From Xanthomonas hortorum pv. cynarae (GTDB lineage: Bacteria > Pseudomonadota > Gammaproteobacteria > Xanthomonadales > Xanthomonadaceae), in contig NZ_MDFM01000001.1 of NCBI RefSeq assembly GCF_002939985.1, positions 124,001-188,000 of the forward strand: a DNA stretch of 64,000 bases, read 5' to 3'. Positions 49,338-58,930 of this stretch are shown here, piece by piece (position 1 is the stretch's first letter; every line of letters begins with the position of its first letter). Below the pieces are notes generated by a model. The model was not told the origin of the DNA. It made no database searches and saw nothing but the letters and a program-made list of their open reading frames with translations. The position numbers and the translations under genes are program-made.

Positions 49338-51497
49338 ATGCGTCCGAACCTGCTTGCCGTTTCCATGCTGACAACACTCGCGCTCGCGGCATCCGCACAG
49401 GCAGGCGAGGGGATGTGGGTTCCGCAGCAACTGCCCGACATCGCCGGCCCGCTGCAGCAGGCCGGCTTGCGCCTGTCGCCGCAGCAACTGGCCGACCTGA
49501 CCGGCGATCCGATGGGCGCGGTGGTCGCACTGGGTGGCTGCACTGCCAGCTTGGTGTCGCCGCAGGGCCTGGTGGTGACCAATCACCATTGTGCTTATGG
49601 CGCGATCCAGCTCAATTCCACAGCGCAAAAGAATTTGATCAAGGACGGTTTCAGCGCCGCCACACCTGCAGACGAACTGAGCGCAGGCCCCACCGCGCGC
49701 ATCTACGTGCTCGATGCCATCACCGACGTGACCGCGCCTGCCAAGGCCGCGATGGCGACGGCCGGCGATGATCCGCTCAAGCGCACACTGGCCCTGGAGG
49801 ATTTCAGCAAGCAGCAGATCGCCGCCTGCGAGGCGCAGCCCGGTTACCGCTGTCAGTTCTTCAGCTTTGCCGGCGGAAATGCCTACCGGCTGTTCAAGAA
49901 TCTGGAGATCAAGGACGTACGTTTGGCCTATGCGCCGCCAGGCAGCGTGGGCAAGTTCGGTGGCGATATCGACAACTGGATGTGGCCGCGCCACACCGGT
50001 GATTTTTCGTTCTACCGCGCCTACGTGGGCAAGGACGGCAAGCCGGCCGCCTATGCCAAGGACAACGTGCCGTACCAGCCCAAGCACTATCTGAAGTTCG
50101 CCGACCAGCCGCTGGGCGCAGGCGACTTCGTGATGGTGGCCGGTTACCCGGGCCGTACCAATCGTTACGCGCTGGCCGCCGAATTCGACAACACCGCCGG
50201 CTGGACCTATCCGGTGGTGGGCAGACATTACAAAGACGTGATCGCTCTGATCGAACAGGCCGGCAAGCAGAATCCCGACATCCAGGTGAAATACGCTAGC
50301 ACCGTGGCCGGCCTCAATAACGCCGCCAAGAACTACGATGGGCAACTGGAAGGCTTCAAGCGCATCGGGGCGCAGGCGCAGAAGCAGGCTGACGAAGCCG
50401 CGGTGCTGGCCTGGCTGAAGGGGCGTGGCGCAGGCGGGCGCCAGGCGCTCGCGGCGCACGACACCCTGGTCAAACTGCTCAAAAGCGACCAGGCCACCCA
50501 GCAGCGCGACTTCGTGCTGCGGCAGTTCGACGCCACCGGCACGGTGGGGGCGGCAGTGACGCTATACCGGCTCGCGCTGGAACGCGCCAAGCCCAATGCC
50601 GAGCGCGAATCCGGGTACCAGGACCGCGACCTGCCGGCCATCGAAGGGACGATGAAGCAGATGGAGCGCCGCTACGTGCCGGCCATGGATCGGCAGCTCC
50701 AGCAGTACTGGCTCAGCCAGTATCTGAAGCTGCCCGCCAACCAGCGCATTGCCGCACTGGACCAATGGCTGGGCGGCGGCGATGCGGCCGCCGTGCAGGC
50801 CGCGTTGGGCAAGCTCGATGCCACCACGTTGGGCAGCACCGAGGCCCGCCTGAAGTGGCTGGCCGCCGATCGTGCCGCGTTCGAGGCTAGTACCGATCCG
50901 GCGATCCAATATGCCGTGGCGGTGACTCCGGCGCTGTTGCAGATCGAGCGCGAAACCAAGCTGCACACCGGCGAGCAGCTCAAGGCGCGGCCGGTGTATT
51001 TGCAGGCCCTGGCCGATTACAAAAAGAGCAAGGGCGAGTCGGTGTATCCGGACGCCAACCTGTCGCTGCGCATCACCTTCGGCAACGTCAAGGGTTACAC
51101 CCCCAAGGATGGCGTGGCCTATACCCCGTTCACCACTCTGGAAGGTGTGGCCGCCAAGGACACCGGCGCCGATCCGTTCGATTCGCCCAAGGCGTTGCTG
51201 GAGGCGGTCAAGGCCAAGCGCTATGCCGGGCTCGAGGACAAGCGGCTGGGCTCGGTGCCGGTCAACTTCCTGTCGGATCTGGACATCACCGGCGGCAACT
51301 CCGGTTCGCCGGTGATGGACGCTCACGGCAAGCTGGTCGGGCTGGCGTTCGATGGGAACTGGGAGTCGGTGAGCAGCAACTGGATCTTCGATCCGTCCAT
51401 GACCCGGATGATCGCCGTGGATAGCCGGTATCTGCGCTGGGTCATGACCGAAGTCGCCCCGGCGCCGCAGCTGTTGAAGGAACTCGGCGTGCGCTGA
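49338..51497 (+). CDS. S46-family dipeptidyl-peptidase (DPP7-like)
   Basis: The 719-residue product has a signal peptide (cut after AQA near residue 22) and the S46 fold. GGCTASLVSPQGLVVTNHHC (residues 66-85) holds the catalytic histidine. DITGGNSGSPVMDAHGKLVG, near residue 655, holds the catalytic serine. GLAFDGNWESVSSNW follows. In this family a glycine in FDGN goes with hydrophobic-residue preference (DPP7), while arginine there marks acid-specific DPP11, so this looks DPP7-like. It removes N-terminal dipeptides in the periplasm or outside. Confidence 0.92.
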   Translation: MRPNLLAVSMLTTLALAASAQAGEGMWVPQQLPDIAGPLQQAGLRLSPQQLADLTGDPMGAVVALGGCTASLVSPQGLVVTNHHCAYGAIQLNSTAQKNLIKDGFSAATPADELSAGPTARIYVLDAITDVTAPAKAAMATAGDDPLKRTLALEDFSKQQIAACEAQPGYRCQFFSFAGGNAYRLFKNLEIKDVRLAYAPPGSVGKFGGDIDNWMWPRHTGDFSFYRAYVGKDGKPAAYAKDNVPYQPKHYLKFADQPLGAGDFVMVAGYPGRTNRYALAAEFDNTAGWTYPVVGRHYKDVIALIEQAGKQNPDIQVKYASTVAGLNNAAKNYDGQLEGFKRIGAQAQKQADEAAVLAWLKGRGAGGRQALAAHDTLVKLLKSDQATQQRDFVLRQFDATGTVGAAVTLYRLALERAKPNAERESGYQDRDLPAIEGTMKQMERRYVPAMDRQLQQYWLSQYLKLPANQRIAALDQWLGGGDAAAVQAALGKLDATTLGSTEARLKWLAADRAAFEASTDPAIQYAVAVTPALLQIERETKLHTGEQLKARPVYLQALADYKKSKGESVYPDANLSLRITFGNVKGYTPKDGVAYTPFTTLEGVAAKDTGADPFDSPKALLEAVKAKRYAGLEDKRLGSVPVNFLSDLDITGGNSGSPVMDAHGKLVGLAFDGNWESVSSNWIFDPSMTRMIAVDSRYLRWVMTEVAPAPQLLKELGVR

Positions 51498-51588
51498 GGC
51501 GGCCGGCCGGCACGGGGGCGGGAGGGGTTATGATGCGCTCCCGTTTCGCTGCGGCGAGCCGGACCCTCCCCCAAGGAATCTCTCGCGC

Positions 51589-52233
51589 ATGCGCATCCTG
51601 CTTGCTCGTCACGGCGAGACGCCGTGGAACGCCGAAGGCCGTTACCAGGGCCAGATCGATATCCCGCTGTCGCCGGTCGGCGAAGGCCAGGCCGCCGCGC
51701 TCGGCGCGCGCCTGCAGTCGCTGGAGATCACCCGCGCGGTGGCATCGCCGCTGTCGCGTGCGCAGGCCACTGCGAAGCTGGCGCTGGGCAGTGCACGCGA
51801 GAGCTTGCTGCAGACCGATGCGGACCTGCAGGAAATCGCGCATGGCGAATGGGAAGGCTTGCTGGCTAGCGAGATCAACGACAAGGATCCGGCGCGCTTG
51901 CGTGCCTGGCGCGAAGAGCCCGACACCGTGCTGATGCCCGGCGGCGAATCGCTGCGTCAGGTGCTGGACCGCAGCTGGCGCGGGCTGGCGCGCGCGGCCG
52001 ATGGCCTGGGCGCCGACGACACCTTGCTGGTGGTTGCGCACGATGCGGTCAACCGCGTGATCCTGTGCAAGATTCTGGGCCTGCCGCTATCCAGGCTGTG
52101 GACCTTCCGCCAGGCACCGACCACGCTCAACCTGCTCGAAGGCGAGGACGTGGATCACCTGGAAGTGGTGCGCCTGAACGATTGCGCGCATCACACGCCA
52201 TTTTTCGGTGAAGCCAAGCATCGGGCGTTGTAA
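51589..52233 (+). CDS. Histidine phosphatase family protein
   Basis: The 214-residue product has the phosphohistidine motif LLARHGETPWNAEGRYQG (residues 4-21), SPLSRAQATA, the catalytic acid region EIAHGEWEG, and the second histidine in LLVVAHDAVNR. It belongs to the cofactor-dependent phosphoglycerate-mutase-like phosphatases (GpmB/CobC type). The substrate cannot be told. It stands between the S46 peptidase and a membrane protein gene. Confidence 0.9.
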   Translation: MRILLARHGETPWNAEGRYQGQIDIPLSPVGEGQAAALGARLQSLEITRAVASPLSRAQATAKLALGSARESLLQTDADLQEIAHGEWEGLLASEINDKDPARLRAWREEPDTVLMPGGESLRQVLDRSWRGLARAADGLGADDTLLVVAHDAVNRVILCKILGLPLSRLWTFRQAPTTLNLLEGEDVDHLEVVRLNDCAHHTPFFGEAKHRAL

Positions 52234-52263
52234 GGCTTCGATTGGAAGGGGGTAAGCAGTTCG

Positions 52264-52830
52264 GTGGCGCGCAACAGTGGAGCAACCTCCGAGCCTACAA
52301 AGCCCATCAAGCTGGCACTGGTGCTCGGACTCTTAGGCCTGCTGGTGCTGGGAGTCTTCGGCGATTTCATCCCCGCCACCTTTTTATCTGGTCGGCAATG
52401 GGTAGCGCCGATGGTGCTGACAGGAGCCATTCTGACGGCCCTGCCTTTTCTGCATGCCTACCGCTACGGGCGACTTAAGGCAGTTGTCAGCAAGGGCGTG
52501 TTCAATACGTTGCTGGCGATCGTCGTGGCGCCGCCGTTGCTGGGCTGCGTGTGCTGGCTGATGCTGGCCCGAGGTGCGCCGTGGGTGTACACGCGCATCG
52601 CCGGTGTCAGCTTTCAAGAAACCCATGTCATGCAGACTGAGTACTTTCAAAGCGGGCGTTCGTGCAAATACCGATTGAGTGGCGGGCCGCTGGAAGATCG
52701 GTTTCCCAGCCATCTGTGCATCAGTGAGGCGCTGTATCGTCGGCATCCCGATCAGCAGATGACCGTGGTGTTGACCGGTCAGCGCTCGGTGCTGGGAATG
52801 CGGGTTGCAGCGATCGAAGACGTCCCGTGA
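52264..52830 (+). CDS. Membrane protein of unknown function
   Basis: The 188-residue product, read from a GTG, has three hydrophobic segments at about residues 17-37, 48-65 and 80-102. A soluble C-terminal part follows, containing two cysteines (GRSCKY and HLCISE). I do not recognise the family. GAAGGGGG lies about 14 bases before the GTG, a weak ribosome site, so the start is uncertain. It lies 30 bases after the phosphatase gene. Confidence 0.6.
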   Translation: MARNSGATSEPTKPIKLALVLGLLGLLVLGVFGDFIPATFLSGRQWVAPMVLTGAILTALPFLHAYRYGRLKAVVSKGVFNTLLAIVVAPPLLGCVCWLMLARGAPWVYTRIAGVSFQETHVMQTEYFQSGRSCKYRLSGGPLEDRFPSHLCISEALYRRHPDQQMTVVLTGQRSVLGMRVAAIEDVP

Positions 52831-52966
52831 TCGAGGACGTCTCGACACAGGTAATTGGATTTGGCAACGACAAGCGCATGTGCCTGAGCACGCCGTCGTC
52901 TTTTGTCCGAGCACGTGGCGGCCTGCAAATTCGCGATAATGCAGTTCTTCCTGCGCAGTCTTCGCC

Positions 52967-54274
52967 GTGAACGCAACGAACTCTCTCTCCGACTGGCTCG
53001 CCTACATCGAGCAACAGCATCCGCAGAACATCGCCATGGACCTGGAGCGCGTGCGCGAGGTCGCTGCGCGTTTGCAGCTTGCAGCGCCGGCCACCCACGT
53101 CATCGTCGTCGGTGGCACCAATGGCAAAGGCTCCACCGTGGCCTTTATCGAGGCGATCGGGCGCGCGGCTGGCTGGAAGGTGGGTACCTACACTTCGCCG
53201 CATCTGCTGCGTTACAACGAGCGCGTGCGTATCGACGGAGACGAGGCCAGCGATGCACAACTGGTCGACGCCTTTGCAGCCGTCGAAGCGGCGCGCGGCC
53301 AGACCGCACTGACCTATTTCGAGTACGGCACGCTCGCAGCGCTGTGGCTGTTGCAGCGCTCCGCGCTGGACCTGGCGGTGCTGGAAATCGGCCTGGGCGG
53401 GCGCCTGGATGCGGTGAACATCATCGATTCGGATGTGGCGGTGATCACCACCGTGGATATCGACCACACCGATTGGCTGGGCGAAGACCGCGAAGCGATC
53501 GGTACCGAGAAGGCCGGCATCATCCGCGCCTGGAAACCAGTGGTGCTGGGCGAAATCGATCCGCCGTCGAGCGTGTTGCGGCGCGCCTACCAGCTGGGCG
53601 CCAATGCAATCCGCGCCGGCAGCGATTACTTCTTCGAGCCGATCGATGCACAGCAATCCGACACACAACAATCCGCCCCGCAGCATTGGCGTTGGCGCGA
53701 TGTTGCAGTGACCCTGGAACTAACGATGCCGGCCCTGCACGCGCCGGTGCAACTGGCCAACGCCGCCGCTGCGATCGCCGCGCTGCAGGCATTGCCGGTC
53801 GAGGTACCCCCAGCGGCCTGGGCGCAGGGCATCACCAACGCGCAAGTGGCCGGGCGCCTGCAGCGCATCGATGTCGCTGGCGTGCAGGTGGTGCTGGATG
53901 TCGGCCACAACCCGCAGGCGGCGCGAGCGCTGGCCGACGCACTCGGCGCGCAAGCGCACCCAGGAAGCACGTATGCGATCTACGCCGCATTGGCAGACAA
54001 GGACGTGCCGGGCGTGGTGGAGGCGGTAGCCGCGCAGATCGACCACTGGATGCTGGCCGGGCTGGCCGGCGCACGTGGGCAGTCGGCCGAGGCATTGCAG
54101 CAACGCCTGCAGGGCACCGCCGCAGCGCAGGCGCCGTGCCATCGTGACGTCGCAAGCGCACTGCGCGCGGTACTCGCAGCAGCCAAACCAGGCGATCGCG
54201 TGCTGGTGTTCGGCTCGTTCCATACCGTCGCCGACGCGCTGCACGTACTTCATTCAGGCCACCAAGGTCGGTAG
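52967..54274 (+). CDS. folC: Dihydrofolate synthase / folylpolyglutamate synthase
   Basis: The 435-residue product, from a GTG, has the Mur-ligase-type P-loop VVGGTNGKGSTVAFIEAI (about residues 46-63), the family motifs GTYTSPHLLRYNERVRIDGDEAS and LEIGLGGRLDAVN, TTVDIDHTDWLG, and the C-terminal DVGHNPQAARAL. It makes dihydrofolate and adds glutamates to folates. It opens the conserved folC-dedD-cvpA-purF cluster. GATAAT (52935-52940) could be its -10. No clear ribosome site precedes the GTG. Confidence 0.95.
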   Translation: MNATNSLSDWLAYIEQQHPQNIAMDLERVREVAARLQLAAPATHVIVVGGTNGKGSTVAFIEAIGRAAGWKVGTYTSPHLLRYNERVRIDGDEASDAQLVDAFAAVEAARGQTALTYFEYGTLAALWLLQRSALDLAVLEIGLGGRLDAVNIIDSDVAVITTVDIDHTDWLGEDREAIGTEKAGIIRAWKPVVLGEIDPPSSVLRRAYQLGANAIRAGSDYFFEPIDAQQSDTQQSAPQHWRWRDVAVTLELTMPALHAPVQLANAAAAIAALQALPVEVPPAAWAQGITNAQVAGRLQRIDVAGVQVVLDVGHNPQAARALADALGAQAHPGSTYAIYAALADKDVPGVVEAVAAQIDHWMLAGLAGARGQSAEALQQRLQGTAAAQAPCHRDVASALRAVLAAAKPGDRVLVFGSFHTVADALHVLHSGHQGR

Positions 54275-54333
54275 CCCGACTGCGGCCTTATAATCGCCGC
54301 GGCAACCCGCCACGCCGCCTCTCGTCTCTTTAC

Positions 54334-55404
54334 GTGGATACTGCTCTGAAACAGCGATTGATTGGCGCCATCGTTCTGGTGGCGCTTGCCGTGATCTTCC
54401 TGCCGATGCTGGTCAAGGGCCCTGCGCCGTCGAGCGGCGTGGCCGATGTGCCGCTCGAGGCACCCGCAGCGCCTGCCAATGGCGAGTTCGAAACCCGCGA
54501 ATTGCCGCTGGTCACCCCGGGCGATGCGCCTGCCGGCGGTGCACTGGGCATGCGCGGTGCCGCCACGGCGCCGGCAGCGGTGCAGGACAACCCGGACGCG
54601 GCCGACCTGGCCAACCCCTCCAGCGCGCCGTCGGCCCCTGATGTGGCCGCCGGCAACTACGCGGTGAATTTCGGTGCCTACGCCACCAGTGCCGATGCCG
54701 ATGCGGTGATCGCGCGGCTCAAGCAGGCGCAACTGCCGGGCTTCAGCGAAAAGACCCAGATCAACGGCCGCCCTGCCTGGCGCGTGCGCGTGGGGCCGTA
54801 TGTCGATCAGGCCCAGGCCGAATCGGCTCGCCTGCAGGCAGTGAAGGTGCGCGGTGACGTCAACGCGCAGGTGGTGACGCTGGATGCCAATACCGCCGCG
54901 CCAGCGCCAGCGCCAGCAGCTGCACCGACGCCTGCGCCAGCCGCAAAGCCCAGCAGCAGTGTGGCAGCCGCCAGCACCACCGCGCCGACCAGGACCGAAA
55001 GCCTGCCGCCAGAACCCGCCAAGCCGGTAGCCGCCGCGCCCAAGCCGGCCGAAGTGCCCAAGCCTGTGCCGGCCAAGCCGGAGGTGGCCAAAGCCGAGCC
55101 GGCCAAGCCCGAACCTGCCAAGCCGGTCGTGGCTGCGCCTACCGCGCCGGCAGCGCCTGCGGCCAGTTCGGTCGGTTTTGCGGTGCAGTTGGGTGCATTC
55201 GGCCGCGCCGAAGACGCCAATGCCTTGCGCGACCGCGTGCGCGCCGCCGGCTTCAGTGCGTTCGTCGAACAGGTCCGCACCGACAAGGGGGCGCTCAACC
55301 GCGTACGTGTCGGCCCGGTGGCCAACCGTGGCGATGCCGAACAGCTGCGTGCTCAGGTGGCGGCCAAGGTCGGCATTTCCGGCATGGTGCGCCCGCATCC
55401 GTAA
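54334..55404 (+). CDS. dedD: SPOR-domain cell division protein, DedD-like
   Basis: The 356-residue product, from a GTG, has one membrane segment (LIGAIVLVALAVIFLPMLV, residues 9-27). A first SPOR domain follows (NYAVNFGAYATSADADAVIARL, about 108-180). Then come a long Pro/Ala/Lys linker with many PAKP units and a second SPOR domain (GFAVQLGAFGRAEDANALRDRV, about 278-356). SPOR domains bind denuded peptidoglycan at the septum. Two SPOR domains are more than in E. coli DedD. Position between folC and cvpA matches E. coli dedD. A TATAAT lies at 54289-54294 without a good -35. Confidence 0.85.
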   Translation: MDTALKQRLIGAIVLVALAVIFLPMLVKGPAPSSGVADVPLEAPAAPANGEFETRELPLVTPGDAPAGGALGMRGAATAPAAVQDNPDAADLANPSSAPSAPDVAAGNYAVNFGAYATSADADAVIARLKQAQLPGFSEKTQINGRPAWRVRVGPYVDQAQAESARLQAVKVRGDVNAQVVTLDANTAAPAPAPAAAPTPAPAAKPSSSVAAASTTAPTRTESLPPEPAKPVAAAPKPAEVPKPVPAKPEVAKAEPAKPEPAKPVVAAPTAPAAPAASSVGFAVQLGAFGRAEDANALRDRVRAAGFSAFVEQVRTDKGALNRVRVGPVANRGDAEQLRAQVAAKVGISGMVRPHP

Positions 55405-55634
55405 AACGGCTGCGCCGCCATCGGGTGGGCGTTGCCGGAATCAGACATCTGCATCGGCGCGACCCTTCGTACACTGCGCGTGCTGCAGGCCGTCCGCATC
55501 AAGCCTGACAGCCACTCACGACATATCGCCAGTGGTTTTCAGATTCCCGACCGCCTCACACCCATGGAGGGGAGCGCAATGAACACCGAGCCAGGTTGCA
55601 GCAACGGCGCGCGCGCCGCGCGGAGAAGTTGGCA

Positions 55635-56381
55635 ATGATCGACATGGTGCTGGGCGTCATCATTCTGGTGTCGGCCCTGTTGGGCTTGCTGCGCGGCTTT
55701 GTCGCAATCGTGGTCGGTACGCTGTCGTGGTTGCTTGCTGGCTGGGCCACATTCCAGTTCGGCGGCTCGGCCGCGCGCTGGATCGCCGACGGCAAGCATC
55801 CGTCGGCCACCGAGTCGTTCGGCGGCTACGCGATGGTGTTCGTCGGCGTGCTGATCACCGTAGCGGTGATCGGCATGGTGATCCGTGCCGGCGTGGACGC
55901 AGTGCGGCTCGGCGGGATGGACCGCATGCTCGGCTTCGGCCTGGGCGTGGTGCGCGGCGGCTTTCTGGCCAGCGTGCTGGTGCTGCTGATGAGCTTTACC
56001 CCGCTACCGCGTGAGCCGGCGTGGCGGCAATCGGTGCTGATGCCGATGCTGTCGCCGGGTGCGGGCTGGATGCGGGCGCAACTGCCGGCTTGGCGCATGC
56101 CGTCGATGGACATGCCATCGATGGAACTCGGCAACTTGCCAACGGAGTTGGGGAAGTTGCCCTCGGCAGGCGATAATACGGACCTGGGCAAGGCGCTGTC
56201 CGGGTCCGGTCTGAGCGACACCATCACGCGTGCGCTTGGGCAACCCGGTAAAGCTGCCAGCGACGGACGCGATCCGACGCAGGCGATGCCGGCCAATATC
56301 GATCCGGCGCAGATTCGCGGCGGAGAAAGCGACCCGGCTCGGGTCGAGTCTCAAGGCCAGGCACGGCCACCTTCACAGTAA
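55635..56381 (+). CDS. cvpA: CvpA family membrane protein
   Basis: The 248-residue product has four hydrophobic segments in the first 125 residues (MIDMVLGVIILVSALLGLLRGFV at the start). It then has a long hydrophilic tail with MPSMDMPSMELGNLP. E. coli CvpA is only about 160 residues, so the tail is an extension. The family is linked to colicin V production and envelope function, but its biochemical role is unsettled. GGAGAAG precedes this ATG. An upstream in-frame ATG begins with a basic stretch. It lies 30 bases before purF. Confidence 0.88.
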   Translation: MIDMVLGVIILVSALLGLLRGFVAIVVGTLSWLLAGWATFQFGGSAARWIADGKHPSATESFGGYAMVFVGVLITVAVIGMVIRAGVDAVRLGGMDRMLGFGLGVVRGGFLASVLVLLMSFTPLPREPAWRQSVLMPMLSPGAGWMRAQLPAWRMPSMDMPSMELGNLPTELGKLPSAGDNTDLGKALSGSGLSDTITRALGQPGKAASDGRDPTQAMPANIDPAQIRGGESDPARVESQGQARPPSQ

Positions 56382-56411
56382 CGGCGCAAGCCGCAGCGGA
56401 GAACGCGCACC

Positions 56412-57878
56412 ATGTGTGGCATCGTCGGTATTGTCGGCAACCAAAACGTCGCCGGGCAGCTTTATGACGGCCTGACCGTCCTGCAGCATCGTGGGCAGGA
56501 CGCCGCAGGCATCGCCACCGCCGATGGCACGCGCCTACGTGTGCAAAAGGCCAACGGCCTGGTGCGCGATGTCTTCGACGAAAAGAAGATGGCGGTACTG
56601 GAAGGCCGCGTCGGCATCGCGCATTGCCGCTATCCCACCGCCGGCTCGGAAGGCATGGACGAGGCGCAGCCGTTCTACGTCAACTCGCCCTACGGCATCG
56701 CGCTGGCGCACAACGGCAACCTGATCAACACCGAGGCTTTGCGCCAGCAGGTGTTCGAGGCCGACCGCCGCAACATCAACACCGATTCGGACAGCGAAGT
56801 GCTGCTGAACGTGTTCGCCTACGAGCTGGATGCGCAGCGCATGCTCACCCCCGAGGCGGCGATCCGCGCGGTGGCCGGTGTGCACCGTCGCTGCAAGGGC
56901 GGCTATGCGGTGGTGAGCGTGGTGCTGGGCCTGGGCCTGGTGGCGTTCCGCGACCCGCACGGCATCCGTCCGCTGGTGCTGGGCAAGCGCGATCACGCCG
57001 AAGGCACCGAATACATCGTGTCCTCCGAATCGGCCGCGCTGGACATCCTCGGCTACCAGCGCGTGCGCGATGTGCGTCCCGGCGAAGCGTTGGTGATCAC
57101 CGCGCGCGGCGAGCTGTTTTCGGAAATCTGCGCCGCGCCCACCGACCATGCGCCGTGCATCTTCGAGTACGTGTATTTCGCGCGTCCCGATTCGATGATC
57201 GACAACATCTCGGTGCACAAGGCGCGCATGCGCATGGGCCTGAAGCTGGGCGAGAAGATCCTGCGCCTGCGCCCGGATCACGATATCGACACCATCATTC
57301 CGATCCCGGACACCTCGCGCGATGTGGCGCTGGAGATGTCCAACGTGCTCGGGGTGAAGTACCGCGAAGGCTTCGTCAAGAATCGCTATGTGGGCCGCAC
57401 CTTCATCATGCCGGGGCAGGGCGAGCGGCAGAAATCGGTGCGCCGCAAGCTCAACCCGATCCACCTGGAATTCCGCAACCGCGTGGTGCTGCTGGTCGAC
57501 GATTCGATCGTGCGCGGCACCACCAGCCGGCAGATCGTGCAGATGGCGCGCGATGCCGGTGCGCGCAAGGTGTATCTGGCCTCGGCCGCACCGCCGGTGC
57601 GTTACCCCAACATCTACGGCATCGACATGCCGGCCGCCGAAGAACTCATCGCACACGGCCGCAGCGAGCACGAGATCCAGGAATTTCTCGGCTGCGACTG
57701 GCTGATCTATCAGGATCTGGAAGACCTGGAAGTGGCGGTGCGCGAAGGCAACCCGGACATCAAGCAGTTCGATTCCTCGTGCTTCAACGGCGAGTACATC
57801 ACCGGGATCGAGCCGGGTTATTTCCAGCGCATCCAGCAGTTGCGCTCCGACGAAGCCAAGCGCAAACGCCGCGCGTGA
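56412..57878 (+). CDS. purF: Amidophosphoribosyltransferase
   Basis: The 488-residue enzyme begins MCGIVGIVG, with Cys2 as the glutaminase nucleophile after processing. [17 protein letters not shown] and [13 protein letters not shown] follow in the glutamine domain. The PRPP-binding motif [19 protein letters not shown] is near residue 357. It makes 5-phosphoribosylamine, the first step of purine synthesis. It is fourth in the folC-dedD-cvpA-purF cluster. Confidence 0.97.
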   Translation: MCGIVGIVGNQNVAGQLYDGLTVLQHRGQDAAGIATADGTRLRVQKANGLVRDVFDEKKMAVLEGRVGIAHCRYPTAGSEGMDEAQPFYVNSPYGIALAHNGNLINTEALRQQVFEADRRNINTDSDSEVLLNVFAYELDAQRMLTPEAAIRAVAGVHRRCKGGYAVVSVVLGLGLVAFRDPHGIRPLVLGKRDHAEGTEYIVSSESAALDILGYQRVRDVRPGEALVITARGELFSEICAAPTDHAPCIFEYVYFARPDSMIDNISVHKARMRMGLKLGEKILRLRPDHDIDTIIPIPDTSRDVALEMSNVLGVKYREGFVKNRYVGRTFIMPGQGERQKSVRRKLNPIHLEFRNRVVLLVDDSIVRGTTSRQIVQMARDAGARKVYLASAAPPVRYPNIYGIDMPAAEELIAHGRSEHEIQEFLGCDWLIYQDLEDLEVAVREGNPDIKQFDSSCFNGEYITGIEPGYFQRIQQLRSDEAKRKRRA

Positions 57879-57933
57879 TGGTGGTGCGGCAGCGTTGTGG
57901 AGTTGCGCTGCCCGCGAACGACGGAGCGCTGAC

Positions 57934-58743
57934 GTGACGATGGATCTCTTGCAGGCCGCGCACGCCTGCCTGCAAGCGGCCGATCCGCTGGAGAAGGTCG
58001 CGCTGACCCAGCGGCATGCGGCCGCGTTCCGCGCCGGCACGCTGTCGTTGCCATCGCCGCAGGCCGCGCCCCCCGCGCCGATCTGCATGCCTGGCCGGCC
58101 TGCACGGCCGGTGCTGGTGCATCCGCGCGAGGTGCCACGGCGGGGATTGGGCAGGCCGGAAGGGCGCGCCGCCTTCATCCACGCCATCGCGCATATCGAA
58201 CTCAACGCCATCGATCTGGCCTGGGATGCGGTGTATCGCTTCCGCGGGTTGCCGGATGCGTTCTATGCGGATTGGGTAGCGGTGGCCGACGACGAATCGC
58301 GTCACTTCATGTTGCTGCGCGCGCGATTGCAGGCGCACGACCACGACTATGGCGATTTTCCCGCGCATAACGGCCTGTGGGAAATGTGCGAGAAAACCGC
58401 GCATGACGGCCTCGCACGCATGGCCCTGGTGCCACGCGTGCTGGAAGCGCGTGGTCTGGACGTGACACCGGCCATGATCGTCAAGCTGCGCTCGCTCGGC
58501 GACATCGCCACTGCGCAGGTGCTGGAAACCATCCTGCGCGAAGAAGTGGCGCATGTAGCGGCCGGCTCGCGCTGGTATCGCTGGTATTGCGCGCAGGCCG
58601 GCATCGAGCCGCGTGCGCGTTTCAAGGCGCTGCTGCGCGAATACGCCGGCGGCTATCTGCATGGACCATTCAATATCCAAGCGCGGCTGCTTGCCGGCTT
58701 CGATGAGGATGAGTTGGCCAGTCTGGTGGAGCAGGCTGGCTGA
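57934..58743 (+). CDS. DUF455 ferritin-like protein
   Basis: The 269-residue product matches the DUF455 family. HAIAHIELNAIDLAWDAVYRF (near residue 84) and WVAVADDESRHFMLLRARL carry the ExxH-type metal ligands of a ferritin-like four-helix bundle. A third set is in ILREEVAHVAAGSRWY. Function is unknown, and a di-metal site is probable. GTG at 57934 has GGAG 7 bases upstream. An ATG two codons later is an alternative. It lies 55 bases after purF on the same strand. Confidence 0.85.
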   Translation: MTMDLLQAAHACLQAADPLEKVALTQRHAAAFRAGTLSLPSPQAAPPAPICMPGRPARPVLVHPREVPRRGLGRPEGRAAFIHAIAHIELNAIDLAWDAVYRFRGLPDAFYADWVAVADDESRHFMLLRARLQAHDHDYGDFPAHNGLWEMCEKTAHDGLARMALVPRVLEARGLDVTPAMIVKLRSLGDIATAQVLETILREEVAHVAAGSRWYRWYCAQAGIEPRARFKALLREYAGGYLHGPFNIQARLLAGFDEDELASLVEQAG

Positions 58744-58930
58744 AAAATGTGCGCAGGTTCCCTCTGCGCAGCCGCCGGAATCGCATGCATTCAAGGCGAG
58801 CATCACAGAACTGTAATTTTCCTTTGCAACTACTTGCAATGTGGACTGCCGCTCCGGCCTTAATGGCGTCCCGGGGGCAGGGGCCCGGTGTTTCACATCC
58901 GTTACTTCCATGTCTAAAGAGAGAGAGACG

